This document shows, one piece after another, positions 1 to 6,912 of a DNA stretch of 14,534 bases. Position numbers and translations under genes: made by a program. The stretch is from JBEKYH01 sp049511115 (GTDB taxonomy: Bacteria > Planctomycetota > Phycisphaerae > Tepidisphaerales > Tepidisphaeraceae). The notes under the pieces were generated by a model, which worked only from the letters and a program-made list of their open reading frames with translations, did no database searches and was not told where the DNA came from. The stretch spans positions 1 through 14,534 of the forward strand of contig JBEKYH010000068.1 of assembly GCA_049511115.1 (NCBI GenBank), read 5' to 3'. The first letter of the stretch is position 1. Each line of letters opens with the position of its first letter.

Positions 1-81
1 CCAGGAAACGGCGCATATGATCACCGCCAGCGCCACCAGGCCGCTGACCACTTTGCCGGTGACCGTCTTAAGAAAATCCAT
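1..81 (-). CDS. Partial CDS: N-terminus of a membrane-anchored protein, function unknown
   Basis: Only the first 27 codons lie in the window and the frame stays open to the left edge. The reading begins MDFLKTVTGKVV and then becomes a hydrophobic stretch (about residues 12-26, SGLVALAVIICAVSW), which looks like an uncleaved N-terminal anchor or the first membrane helix. The start is well supported: the minus strand carries GGAGGT (complement of 89-94) seven bases before the ATG. A TATAAC hexamer on the minus strand (complement of 134-139) is a possible -10 box, with no convincing -35. The gene is divergent from the kinase-like gene at 209. Too little is visible to name a family. Confidence 0.6.
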   Translation of the reverse strand, partial: MDFLKTVTGKVVSGLVALAVIICAVSW

Positions 82-170
82 TCCGACAACCTCCATCCCA
101 TCAATATCTTAACGACAAATAAGAGGCCAAGCGGTTATAAAAGTCGCATCCTTTTCTGCCCGCGCGTCAT

Positions 171-199
171 TTGACGCCCCCTGAGGCGACAACGATGAT
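171..199 (+). promoter_or_regulatory. Possible sigma-70 promoter for the kinase-like gene
   Basis: TTGACG (171-176) is followed by 17 bases and GATGAT (194-199). The -35 hexamer matches five of six consensus positions and the -10 matches four. Transcription would begin near 206, only a few bases before the ATG at 209, implying a nearly leaderless message. This would explain the lack of a usable Shine-Dalgarno sequence at that start. Confidence 0.35.
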
Positions 200-208
200 A
201 CGCGGCTC

Positions 209-964
209 ATGTATCGGCCCAGCAAAAAGATCAAGCGCTTTGATTTCCCTCCCGGGCGCATCGTTGCGGGCCGGTATGAGGTGGAGCGCCCGCTTGGAAG
301 TGGTTATGAGGGCGAGGTTTACGCGATAACCGAGCGGGCCACGGGGATCCGCCGGGCCGCAAAATTCTATTACCCCCACCGCGACCCGACGGGAAAGGCG
401 GCCATTGCCTATGCCCGCAAGCTGGACGCGCTGCGGCACTGTCCCATCCTCATGCAGTATTACCACCAGGAGATCGCCCTGGTGAAGCGGCGCAAGGTGA
501 CGGTGGTCATCAGCGAACTGGTCGAAGGGCAAAAGCTGAGTGAGTTTCTGGCCACGCAACCGCGCAAACGGCTCAGCGCGTTTGAGGCGTTGCACGTCCT
601 GTATGAACTGGCCAAGGGAATCGCCCCGATCCATTCGCGCGGCGAATATCACGGCGACATCCATGACGACAACATCATGATCCGCCGCCGGGGCATCGGC
701 TTTGACGTGAAGCTGCTGGATTTTTTTGACCTGGGGAAGCCGAGCCGGGACAAAATTCACAAGGATGTGCTGAACCTGATTCAGGTGTTCCACACCCTCG
801 TCGGCGGCGCCAAGCACTACCGCCTCCAGCCGGCGGTGGTGAAAGACATTATCCGCGGGTCGAAGGATACGCTGATCCTCCAGCGCTTCGGGAGCGCCGG
901 GGATTTGCAGCGGTGGCTGGAGACGCTGGACTGGCGAGGCGCGGCGGCGCTGCGAGAGCAGTAA
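209..964 (+). CDS. Atypical protein-kinase-fold protein
   Basis: A 251-residue protein with the ATP-binding and catalytic core of the eukaryotic-like kinase fold. Visible in order: a glycine-rich loop GSGYEGEV (residues 30-37), a candidate ATP-anchoring lysine (K52 in AAKFYY), a hinge-like segment ISELVEG (101-107), a catalytic loop HGDIHDDNI (148-156) with D150 and N155, and a metal-site motif LLDFF (169-173) where DFG is expected. D186 in DVLNLIQVF fits the conserved Asp of helix F. The activation segment is very short, there is no APE motif, and the C-lobe is small compared with the usual domain of about 260-280 residues. HGD rather than HRD means it is a non-RD type. The only ATG in frame after the stop at 182 is 209; no Shine-Dalgarno is seen. 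No membrane segment or extra domain is present. It may phosphorylate a protein or small molecule, or be a weakly active pseudokinase. The fold is clear, the substrate unknown. Confidence 0.8.
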   Translation: MYRPSKKIKRFDFPPGRIVAGRYEVERPLGSGYEGEVYAITERATGIRRAAKFYYPHRDPTGKAAIAYARKLDALRHCPILMQYYHQEIALVKRRKVTVVISELVEGQKLSEFLATQPRKRLSAFEALHVLYELAKGIAPIHSRGEYHGDIHDDNIMIRRRGIGFDVKLLDFFDLGKPSRDKIHKDVLNLIQVFHTLVGGAKHYRLQPAVVKDIIRGSKDTLILQRFGSAGDLQRWLETLDWRGAAALREQ

Positions 965-984
965 AGGGCCGCTGAGTTGATTTT

Positions 985-1818
985 TTAGGGCACGTGCCGC
1001 GGCTGGACGCCGGCGCTGCGGAACAGGGGTTCCAGGCGGCGCGAGAGTTCCGGGAGTTGATGGGCAGGCACCTGCGGGTAGAGGTGATGCTCCAGGTGAT
1101 ACGTCAGTTCAAGGAAAATCGCCGGGATAATCCTGCCGCGCAGAGTGCTGGTCTGGGTCAGGGGCGTGGGACCGTAGTGATGATGGGGCAAATGAACTGT
1201 CAGAAGCGGGTAGACCCAGCTTCCGACAATCACCAATGCGCAGTAGTGCAGCAGCGCCGGGCATTGGTGGCGGAGCGCGATCGCCACGACTGGAATCACA
1301 ATGGCGGTGAACGCCTCGGCGAGTAACCATCGGCGCGCACCGGCCGACGGCGCGCGGCGATAGGCCCAAAACCAGGGGCGGGGGAGAAATGCGGGACCCC
1401 AGAGAATCGCCAGAAGGAGGCTCATTCGCGCGGGATCGCCTTCGGGGTCGTCCGGGCCCGGGAAGACGCGATGGTGCTGGCGATGAGTGAGGCGATAGGC
1501 GTGGCCGCTCTCCAGGAGCAAGGCGCCCATCACGAACAATGCCCACTCGGTTTGCTTGCGGCCCAGGTCCAGCGAACCGTGAGCGATGTCGTGGGTTACC
1601 GTCACGACGGCGACAAAAATGCCGAAGACGATGAGCGGCTCAAGCCACCATAACCGCAGAAGCGAGGCTAAACCGTAAGCGGCGACCCCGAGGAGTGGAC
1701 GAGCCAACGCCACGCGCCGCTGCCAGGGCGTGGTGGTCAGGAGATCGCGGCCGAGGGCGTCGAGTGGAGGGAGCGAAGCATAGGCGCGATCGGCGGGTTC
1801 GTGGGTACTAGTTTGCAC
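985..1818 (-). CDS. Membrane fatty-acid-desaturase family protein (possible carotenoid hydroxylase/ketolase)
   Basis: Encodes about 277 residues of a di-iron membrane oxygenase of the fatty acid desaturase superfamily. The three histidine boxes are present: HDIAH (76-80), HRQHH (112-116) and HLEHH (241-245), numbered from the GTG at 1818. Hydrophobic helices lie before box 1, after box 1 and between boxes 2 and 3. Such proteins insert or oxidise C-H bonds using O2. CrtR- and CrtW-type carotenoid hydroxylases and ketolases share this architecture, and the gene lies directly downstream of a CrtI-like enzyme, so a carotenoid substrate is plausible; a fatty acyl substrate is the alternative. The GTG at 1818 is chosen because GAGG stands six bases before it. 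A GTG at 1866 is in frame but lacks a ribosome site and lies deeper inside the upstream gene. The chosen start overlaps the upstream stop by 11 bases, suggesting translational coupling. Confidence 0.82.
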   Translation of the reverse strand: MQTSTHEPADRAYASLPPLDALGRDLLTTTPWQRRVALARPLLGVAAYGLASLLRLWWLEPLIVFGIFVAVVTVTHDIAHGSLDLGRKQTEWALFVMGALLLESGHAYRLTHRQHHRVFPGPDDPEGDPARMSLLLAILWGPAFLPRPWFWAYRRAPSAGARRWLLAEAFTAIVIPVVAIALRHQCPALLHYCALVIVGSWVYPLLTVHLPHHHYGPTPLTQTSTLRGRIIPAIFLELTYHLEHHLYPQVPAHQLPELSRRLEPLFRSAGVQPRHVP

Positions 1819-3388
1819 GCGCCACCTCGACTGCCGCGGCGCGGCGAGGATTTTGGGGGCAATCACGTTGGTGGTGCCGGATTATTCGCGGCAGGAATAC
1901 GCGCGGTCGTGAGCGTTTTGCTCGCGCTCCTGCCCCATCGGCGACGATCTGGCTTCCAATCATACATGCCACGGTTCCCAGCCCGGGCCAGGTGCTGTCA
2001 CCCACGAGCCAAAAGCCGGGCAAGGGTGATTTATGCGGAATGGCGTGCTGATTGGCGTTGGCGAGCGTTTGGCGCACGCCACCGACGGCGCCGCGCGGAC
2101 TGCCCGTGAAGTGTTGATAGGTGCGCGGGGTTGCAACTTCCAGCACGCGCAGAGACTCGCCAAGGCGAGGATAAACGCGGCGGGCCAGGGCAATGAGCCG
2201 TTCGCCGGCGACGCGTTTCTTTTCTTCGTAAGCGTCGCGGGACAATCCTTCCCACCAGCACAGTTCGCAGTGAGTGGAGATCATTACACTTCGATATCCG
2301 GCGGGTGCGCTTTCCAGGTCGCCCGGCGCGGAGGCGGATATGAACATGTTGTTTCCATCGCCGAGCGGGCGATCATAATCGTGCATCAACTGGTGATGCG
2401 TGAAGGTCTGGCCCGCGACTTGCGCTTCCTCGACGCCCAGGCAGACGACAATCGCGCCGCCCAGGGCCTGTGAGTCGCGGCGAACGTATGGCGCGAGACA
2501 TTCGACTACCGCTCGAGGCGCGATGCGGGCTGTAATGGAAGCAGGGACGGCGCTGACGACCTGATGTGCTACGACTTTTCCGCTTTCGGCGTGGAGCGTA
2601 AATCCACCGCCATGGTTTTCGACGCGCTCGACTGCGCAACGCGTTCGCAATTCGCCGCCGAGAGCGCGATAGCGATCGACGAGCGTCTTCCAGAAGCCGC
2701 GCATGCCGCCGCGGGCGCGGGTGAGACCAGCGCCGCGGATGGTGATGCCTAAGGCGGAATTGATGAGAGGGGCGCAATCAATCGTGCCGTGCACGGTGTC
2801 TTCGATGAGCATGGAGAGCAACCCGACCAGCGGGCGATCAGCACGTAGCCCATAGGCGCGAAGGAGATCGCCCATTGTCCACTGGAGATAGCGGCCCCAA
2901 TGCAGATGGGTAAGGCCGACGGATCGGATGGCTCGAAGCGCATCAAGCGGATCGCGCACAGGAAGGCGAGCGCCTCGCCGCGCTGCGCGCCAGAAGACGG
3001 CGGCCAGGGTGTCCATGATGTGCCAGAATTTCTGATGCCGCAGGCTGTCGCCCAGCATATGCAGACGCTCGGTATGCCATGCTGCGACGTCCTTGTGCAA
3101 CACAACGCATCGGTCAGGGAGCCAAGCGACGTAACCTGGCAGCGGGTCAGCATTGAACGATTCAACGCCAATGGATTGAAGGAACCGGCCACCGATACCG
3201 TCCGCTTCGAAATCGACGAGCGTCGTGGCGCCGACATCAAAACTGAATCCCTTGCGCCGGTAGAAACCAGCGCAGCCGCCGGGGAGTGTGTGGGATTCCA
3301 GAACGACCGTGGAGAGGCCGCGGGCCTGGAGTCGCGCTGCCGTTGCCATTCCCGCCATTCCGCCGCCGACGATTGCAATGTCGTACAT
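1808..3388 (-). CDS. CrtI/CrtISO-like FAD-dependent oxidoreductase
   Basis: A 526-residue flavoprotein of the phytoene desaturase / carotenoid isomerase superfamily. The N-terminus carries the dinucleotide-binding motif VGGGMAGMATAARL (7-20), with E31 at the end of the second strand for the adenosine ribose, followed by PGGCAGFYRRKGFSFDVGA (36-54), closely matching the CrtISO/CrtD pattern. Near the C-terminus, LVGDSTWPGLGTVACM is the second FAD-contacting motif. Members act on polyenes (desaturation, cis-trans isomerisation) or as retinol saturases. The pairing with a desaturase-like hydroxylase favours carotenoid or polyene chemistry, but the exact reaction cannot be read from sequence. The ATG at 3388 has a purine-rich AAAGGG about eight bases upstream. 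About 40 residues after the conserved C-terminal motif are Arg/Ala-rich and overlap the next gene, perhaps a lineage-specific extension. No phytoene synthase is in the window. Confidence 0.85.
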   Translation of the reverse strand: MYDIAIVGGGMAGMATAARLQARGLSTVVLESHTLPGGCAGFYRRKGFSFDVGATTLVDFEADGIGGRFLQSIGVESFNADPLPGYVAWLPDRCVVLHKDVAAWHTERLHMLGDSLRHQKFWHIMDTLAAVFWRAARRGARLPVRDPLDALRAIRSVGLTHLHWGRYLQWTMGDLLRAYGLRADRPLVGLLSMLIEDTVHGTIDCAPLINSALGITIRGAGLTRARGGMRGFWKTLVDRYRALGGELRTRCAVERVENHGGGFTLHAESGKVVAHQVVSAVPASITARIAPRAVVECLAPYVRRDSQALGGAIVVCLGVEEAQVAGQTFTHHQLMHDYDRPLGDGNNMFISASAPGDLESAPAGYRSVMISTHCELCWWEGLSRDAYEEKKRVAGERLIALARRVYPRLGESLRVLEVATPRTYQHFTGSPRGAVGGVRQTLANANQHAIPHKSPLPGFWLVGDSTWPGLGTVACMIGSQIVADGAGARAKRSRPRVFLPRIIRHHQRDCPQNPRRAAAVEVARAN

Positions 3389-3574
3389 AGGCCGCCCTTT
3401 CCCTGCTGACGAGGCGTTGCCGCTGCTGTGCGGGGTGCGGCTGCACGCCTCTTATGTCCAGTTAAGATCAAAGCGGGAGATGGCCGGGCCGTCAATGCAA
3501 ACAATAGAACTTTCAGAAGTTTCGATAATATAAAAAGTTGTGAAAAAAATCTGGGCGAATCGACGGAACGATGG
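3389..3574. other. Intergenic leader of the CrtI-like gene, AT-rich patch
   Basis: This gap contains no convincing gene. Bases 3501-3551 are markedly AT-rich for this genome and read on the minus strand as runs such as TTTTTATATTATC, a plausible promoter zone for the leftward CrtI-like gene. I could not assign a -35/-10 pair with acceptable spacing, so no promoter is claimed. Confidence 0.3.
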
Positions 3575-3630
3575 GGACAAGAACGGGGACGCAGCTAGAA
3601 TAAAAACTAGCTGCGTCCCCGTTCTTGTCC
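3575..3630. repeat. Perfect 24-bp inverted repeat with an 8-base spacer (REP-like palindrome or terminator hairpin)
   Basis: Bases 3575-3598 and 3607-3630 are exact reverse complements, separated by AATAAAAA. The arms run from GGACAAGAACGG to GCAGCTAG. It begins 23 bases downstream of the leftward fumarylacetoacetate-hydrolase-like gene and could end its transcript, although no U-run follows the stem directly; a T-rich tract on the minus strand lies about 24 bases further on (3543-3551). A perfect stem this long is more than a terminator needs. The GGGGAC/GTCCCC-type sequence resembles dispersed palindromes mobilised by REP-associated tyrosine transposases, but no transposase or second copy is in the window. 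Confidence 0.75.
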
Positions 3631-3653
3631 TCCGGCGGTTGGATGATGCGAGG

Positions 3654-4454
3654 TTAGGTTTCGGCGGTTACCGGGTTTTCCAGCGAACCGATTTTTTCGA
3701 TTTCTACGACGACCTTGTCGCCGGGCTTGAGGAAGATCGGCGGGGTGCGGCCCATGCCTACGCCGTGGGGGGTGCCGGTGAGGATGATCGTGCCTGGGCG
3801 GAGGGTCATCGTGCTGCTGAGGCTTTCGATGATCGTGGGCACGTCGAAGATCATGTCGGAGGTGGAGGCGTCCTGCATTGTTTCGCCGTTGAGGAGCGTC
3901 CTTAGTTGGAGAGCGTTGGGATTGGGGATTTCATCAGCCGTTATTATCGCCGGGCCGATGGGGCAGAAGCCGTCGAAGCTTTTGCCCCGGGCGAATTGGC
4001 CGCCGCCGAGGGATTTGTCGCGCTGCCAGTCGCGGCTGCTCACGTCGTTGGCGGCGGTGTAGCCGAGGACGTAATTCAACGCGTCGGCGCGGCTCACGTG
4101 TTTGGCGGTCTTGCCGATGACGACGGCGAGTTCTCCCTCGTAATCAATCATGTTGCTGAGGCGAGGAATAGGGATCGGGTCAAACGGATTGTTCAGCGTG
4201 TTGCTCGCCTTGATGAAAAGCATCGGGCGCGCGGGAATCTCCGATTTGCTCTCGGCGGCGTGGCGGCGGTAGTTGAGGCCGATGCAGAGGATATCCGTGG
4301 GAATCAGAGGGGCGAGGAGCTTTTCGACTTTTAGTCGCCGCTCGGTGACCTGGTGCGGGCCGAAGAGATCGCCTTGGATTTCCAGGGCGAAGCCGTTGTT
4401 GAGGTCCTGGCCGAGATGAGGAACGCCGTTGGTGAGGAAGCGGAGGATTCGCAT
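3654..4454 (-). CDS. Fumarylacetoacetate hydrolase family protein
   Basis: A 266-residue protein of the FAH / 5-carboxymethyl-2-hydroxymuconate isomerase family, cytosolic metal-dependent enzymes that cleave or isomerise beta-diketo acids. Hallmarks: GLNYRRHAAE (59-68), DYEGELAVVIGK (104-115) with metal ligands E106 and E108, AANDVSSRDWQ (134-144) with metal ligand D137, ARGKSFDGFCPIGP (155-168) containing the conserved lysine K158, and TGTPHGVGMGRTPP (226-239). The C-terminal KPGDKVVVEIEKIGSLEN is also typical. Length fits the short FAHD1-like branch (fumarylpyruvate hydrolase, oxaloacetate decarboxylase or acylpyruvase activities), but the substrate cannot be chosen from sequence. The ATG at 4454 is the only reasonable start; no Shine-Dalgarno precedes it (CCCTCC on the coding strand). 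It follows the small gene at 4516-4848 by 61 bases on the same strand. No aromatic degradation genes are nearby. Confidence 0.9.
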   Translation of the reverse strand: MRILRFLTNGVPHLGQDLNNGFALEIQGDLFGPHQVTERRLKVEKLLAPLIPTDILCIGLNYRRHAAESKSEIPARPMLFIKASNTLNNPFDPIPIPRLSNMIDYEGELAVVIGKTAKHVSRADALNYVLGYTAANDVSSRDWQRDKSLGGGQFARGKSFDGFCPIGPAIITADEIPNPNALQLRTLLNGETMQDASTSDMIFDVPTIIESLSSTMTLRPGTIILTGTPHGVGMGRTPPIFLKPGDKVVVEIEKIGSLENPVTAET

Positions 4455-4515
4455 GGAGGGAACGGTACGCCAAGGCGAGATGATTTGGCAAGCTCGGCGC
4501 TGCTACAGATTGCAA

Positions 4516-4848
4516 TCAGATCATCGATTCGCAAGGGTCTGGTCCGCGTCCCTCGGCCGCGTCGAGAGCCATGTACGGCGGGCGCACCGCCGGCATTCCC
4601 GGCGGGACTTCCACCGGCTCCCATCCAAACATTGACCGAAGAGTGCGATAGGCGGGCGAGGCCGGGAGCGGATATTGATCGAAGATGTCTTTCCAGGTCG
4701 CGAGTTCTTCCATCGTCGCACGATCGGGAAGAATCTGAAAATCCATGGCCGAGCAAACCCGGTGGAGGTAGTCGGCCTTATCGCCGGGCGTTTCCAAACA
4801 GGCGGGCGGCGTGTCGATATCGGGATATAGGCTGGCGTCGAGTTCCAT
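4516..4848 (-). CDS. Small protein of unknown function downstream of the AbiEii-like gene
   Basis: A 110-residue soluble protein that I do not recognise. It starts MELDASLYPDID, has no membrane segment or signal peptide, contains two cysteines in its first third (C17, C32), and has an acidic N-terminal half followed by a Pro/Met-rich segment (EVPPGMPAVRPPYMAL, about 79-94). It begins 18 bases after the stop of the AbiEii-like gene on the same strand, so the two are probably co-transcribed. Whether it is a cognate antitoxin, an adaptor or unrelated is open; it does not look like the winged-helix AbiEi antitoxin. No Shine-Dalgarno is visible; a 10-base palindrome TGTAATTACA (4852-4861) sits just upstream of the start. 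The frame is free of stops and has the GC-rich codon use of its neighbours, supporting a real gene. Confidence 0.65.
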   Translation of the reverse strand: MELDASLYPDIDTPPACLETPGDKADYLHRVCSAMDFQILPDRATMEELATWKDIFDQYPLPASPAYRTLRSMFGWEPVEVPPGMPAVRPPYMALDAAEGRGPDPCESMI

Positions 4849-4866
4849 ATTTGTAATTACATCATT

Positions 4867-5580
4867 CTATGTCGGCGGCTGTGAATTATCGTGCGAATCT
4901 CGCTCCGCTCCCTCAGGTTGCAGGAATTTCCCTCGGAACCATTCCCGAACGGCATGGGCGTTGGCGCGCTCGGCGGGATCGGTGATTCGGTCGAGCGGCC
5001 GTCGCAACTCCAGATTTTCGAGGTAAAAGCGGGTTTTGGCCTTGGCGTCGGCGACCTGCTGTCCAGGGTTTTTCAGATTCCACAACCGCCAGCAGTCTTC
5101 GGCGGAGATGAGTCGGGAATTCACCGCATTATGGATGTCGAGAAAATCCCTCGGAGCGCCGCGGCCGACCAGCGCGTTCATCTTCGAGGCGAGATTGTCG
5201 CGCAACGTCTCGATGAGGATCGGCGCCCACGGGCTGAGTTGTGGCGCGTCAAGGGCGATGTCCCGCACGGCGATTTGAAACGACATGCGTTTCCTGCCGG
5301 ATTCCGCGATCTCGAATGAAATCGTGTCGCCGAATCGTCGCTTCCGATAAGCGGCGCCGCGCTCCGCAGCGACCTCCTGCATCACCTGGCGGATGGCCTC
5401 CGCGGTTTGTGGGCTGGCGCGCTGGCGCCACCAGGCGTCAATGTCGTGAGTCTGCCGGTAGTTGAGGTAATGCTGAAGTCCGAAATAGCCGCCCAAGATG
5501 ATCTCGGACGATGCGGGATTCAGGCGCAGGCGATCCAGAATAATCTCCGCGAGCGGATCAATGTTCTCCGGCTTTTTCAT
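4867..5580 (-). CDS. AbiEii/AbiGii-like nucleotidyltransferase-fold protein
   Basis: A 237-residue protein resembling the AbiEii toxin family of minimal nucleotidyltransferases (DUF1814-type). The active-site signature is visible: LGGYFGLQHYL (29-39) supplies the Gly-Gly turn, and THDIDAWW (44-51) supplies the paired acidic residues D46 and D48. A second family motif, LASKMNALVGRGAPRDFLDI (130-149), contains K133, R144, D145 and D148 and matches the usual K-x(n)-RDxxD pattern. AbiEii-type toxins transfer nucleotides to tRNA or other targets and underlie abortive phage infection or type IV toxin-antitoxin modules. Here the usual AbiEi antitoxin gene is not upstream; instead an unknown 110-residue gene follows by 18 bases. 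The C-terminal 60 or so residues are charged and family-unspecific. Start: ATG at 5580, with only a weak GGACA-like site before it. The protein might instead be a housekeeping nucleotidyltransferase homologue. Confidence 0.75.
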   Translation of the reverse strand: MKKPENIDPLAEIILDRLRLNPASSEIILGGYFGLQHYLNYRQTHDIDAWWRQRASPQTAEAIRQVMQEVAAERGAAYRKRRFGDTISFEIAESGRKRMSFQIAVRDIALDAPQLSPWAPILIETLRDNLASKMNALVGRGAPRDFLDIHNAVNSRLISAEDCWRLWNLKNPGQQVADAKAKTRFYLENLELRRPLDRITDPAERANAHAVREWFRGKFLQPEGAERDSHDNSQPPT

Positions 5581-5677
5581 CAGTGTCCAACTTGATTTGC
5601 CTGGATTGCATAGTCAATGACAATTCGAACCAAAGTTGAGCGCCGCCGAGGGAGCGGGCAAATGAGGGGCGCACCAA

Positions 5678-6286
5678 TCACCATTCCCCCGGCCGCGAAG
5701 GATCAGTATAGGGTTTGGCCCAGAGCGCTATCTGCAACTGCATCGACTTGCACCAGGCCCGGTGCATTTTCTCGACGTCTTCACCCGAAGCTCCCTTGGC
5801 GGCGAGATAGGGTTTGATGGTTTCGTTCATTACCGCGAGAAACGCGATGATATCGCGCAGGGGAACGAAGGCCGTTGAGTCAACGCCATCGACCTGGTTC
5901 TTTTTCAGGCTGGTGTGACGCAGGGCGATTTCGTGCTGGTAGTTGAGCCAATCCTGATCATAAGGCCGCAGGCAGGTATCCAAAATCCATTGCTGAAAAC
6001 GCAGGCCGCTGCAAGCGGTGTATTCGGGAATGGGTGCGCCATCGGGCGTGCGCGAGTGCCGGGCGAGATTAGGGATCGAGGCAATGATGCCGTTGCGCCA
6101 TTGGTCCACGAGCTGTTTGGTCTGATCGCTCAGCACTTCGCCGGCAAGCTGGAGATACTGGTGGTCTTCCTGCGTGAAGCCGACGCTGATTTTCAAATCC
6201 ACCAACTCACCGAGGGAGATCGGCGACATGGCGACCTGGGGGGAGGCGTAGGTATAGCCGGGAATTTGATCGGCGACCATTTTCAT
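5678..6286 (-). CDS. Protoglobin (single-domain haem protein)
   Basis: A 202-residue protein matching the protoglobin family over its whole length. It opens with the characteristic IPGYTYASP (8-16), continues with SLGELVDLKISVGFTQEDHQYL (24-45), AGEVLSDQ (48-55), FQQWILDT (97-104), RPYDQDWLNYQHEIALRH (107-124), DGVDS (133-137), FLAVMNETIKPYL (149-161) and EKMHRAWCKSMQLQIALW (172-189). H124 is the expected proximal haem ligand. Protoglobins bind O2, CO and NO in the cytoplasm; the physiological role is poorly known, with sensing or detoxification proposed. No signalling domain is fused. By alignment from memory with the Methanosarcina protein, the distal Trp is kept (W63) but the adjacent distal Tyr is Arg (R64). 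Start: ATG at 6286 with a strong AAGGAG (complement of 6295-6300) eight bases upstream. It is divergent from the gene at 6345. Confidence 0.92.
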   Translation of the reverse strand: MKMVADQIPGYTYASPQVAMSPISLGELVDLKISVGFTQEDHQYLQLAGEVLSDQTKQLVDQWRNGIIASIPNLARHSRTPDGAPIPEYTACSGLRFQQWILDTCLRPYDQDWLNYQHEIALRHTSLKKNQVDGVDSTAFVPLRDIIAFLAVMNETIKPYLAAKGASGEDVEKMHRAWCKSMQLQIALWAKPYTDPSRPGEW

Positions 6287-6344
6287 GGAAGGCGCTCCTT
6301 CAATGTTGGACTTGGACTAGTATACGGTAAAAAGGACCACGAGC

Positions 6345-6899
6345 ATGACCGACCCCCGATCTTCCCTGACGCACAGGATCATGACGGCCAACCCGCACGC
6401 CTACAAGGCGCTGGTCGTGCACGGGACGACGCCGGCGCTGGCGATGAAATTGCTTGACGGGGTTACGTCCAGTCAGCTTTTTGACGCCCCGACATCCACA
6501 GCCCATGCCGACGGCGCGCTGGCGGGATTGTGGCTGTGGCATGACGGGCTGGCCGAATCGCACGCCATTTCGCAATCGATGCACGATGCGACGGGGAGTT
6601 TCTGGCACGCCATCATGCACCGGCGCGAGGGGGATTTTTCCAACAGCAAATACTGGTACGCCAAAGTGGGACGCCATGCGGCGATCGATATCCTGGCGGC
6701 GCAGGCGGGGGCGATTGTCGGCGATATGCCGGCGGATAAGTCGATTCTGCGGATTGTGGTGCGCGGGTTCGATCCCAATGCTTTGGTGGACCTTGTCGAG
6801 CAGGTGCATGATGAGCCGACGGATCCGCGATACGCGGCGGCGGTGAGACTTCAGCAACTGGAGTGGCGGGTGCTGTTTGATTTTTGCATGAGGGGATAG
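6345..6899 (+). CDS. Conserved protein of unknown function
   Basis: A 184-residue soluble protein with no signal peptide or membrane helix. The central block LWLWHDGLAESHAISQSM (62-79) followed by GSFWHAIMHRREGDFSNSKYW (84-104) and RHAAIDIL (109-116) has the look of a strongly conserved uncharacterised bacterial family, rich in His, Trp and acidic residues (H66, E71, H73, H88, H92, D97) that could form a metal or small-molecule site. That role is my inference only. The C-terminal third is amphipathic and ends LEWRVLFDFCMRG. Start: ATG at 6345 with AAGGA (6332-6336) eight bases before it. Divergent from the protoglobin gene with 58 bases between starts, so the two may share regulation; convergent with purQ, with 13 bases between the stops. 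Confidence 0.8.
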   Translation: MTDPRSSLTHRIMTANPHAYKALVVHGTTPALAMKLLDGVTSSQLFDAPTSTAHADGALAGLWLWHDGLAESHAISQSMHDATGSFWHAIMHRREGDFSNSKYWYAKVGRHAAIDILAAQAGAIVGDMPADKSILRIVVRGFDPNALVDLVEQVHDEPTDPRYAAAVRLQQLEWRVLFDFCMRG

Positions 6900-6912
6900 A
6901 GTAATGCTTCGT

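Noticed and set aside
167..817. 216-codon minus-strand frame opposite the kinase-like gene
   Set aside because: The plus strand carries clear kinase motifs; the antisense frame has none and begins inside the gene.
3906..4334. Plus-strand open frame opposite the FAH-family gene
   Set aside because: Antisense to a protein with intact family motifs; no ribosome site or motif.
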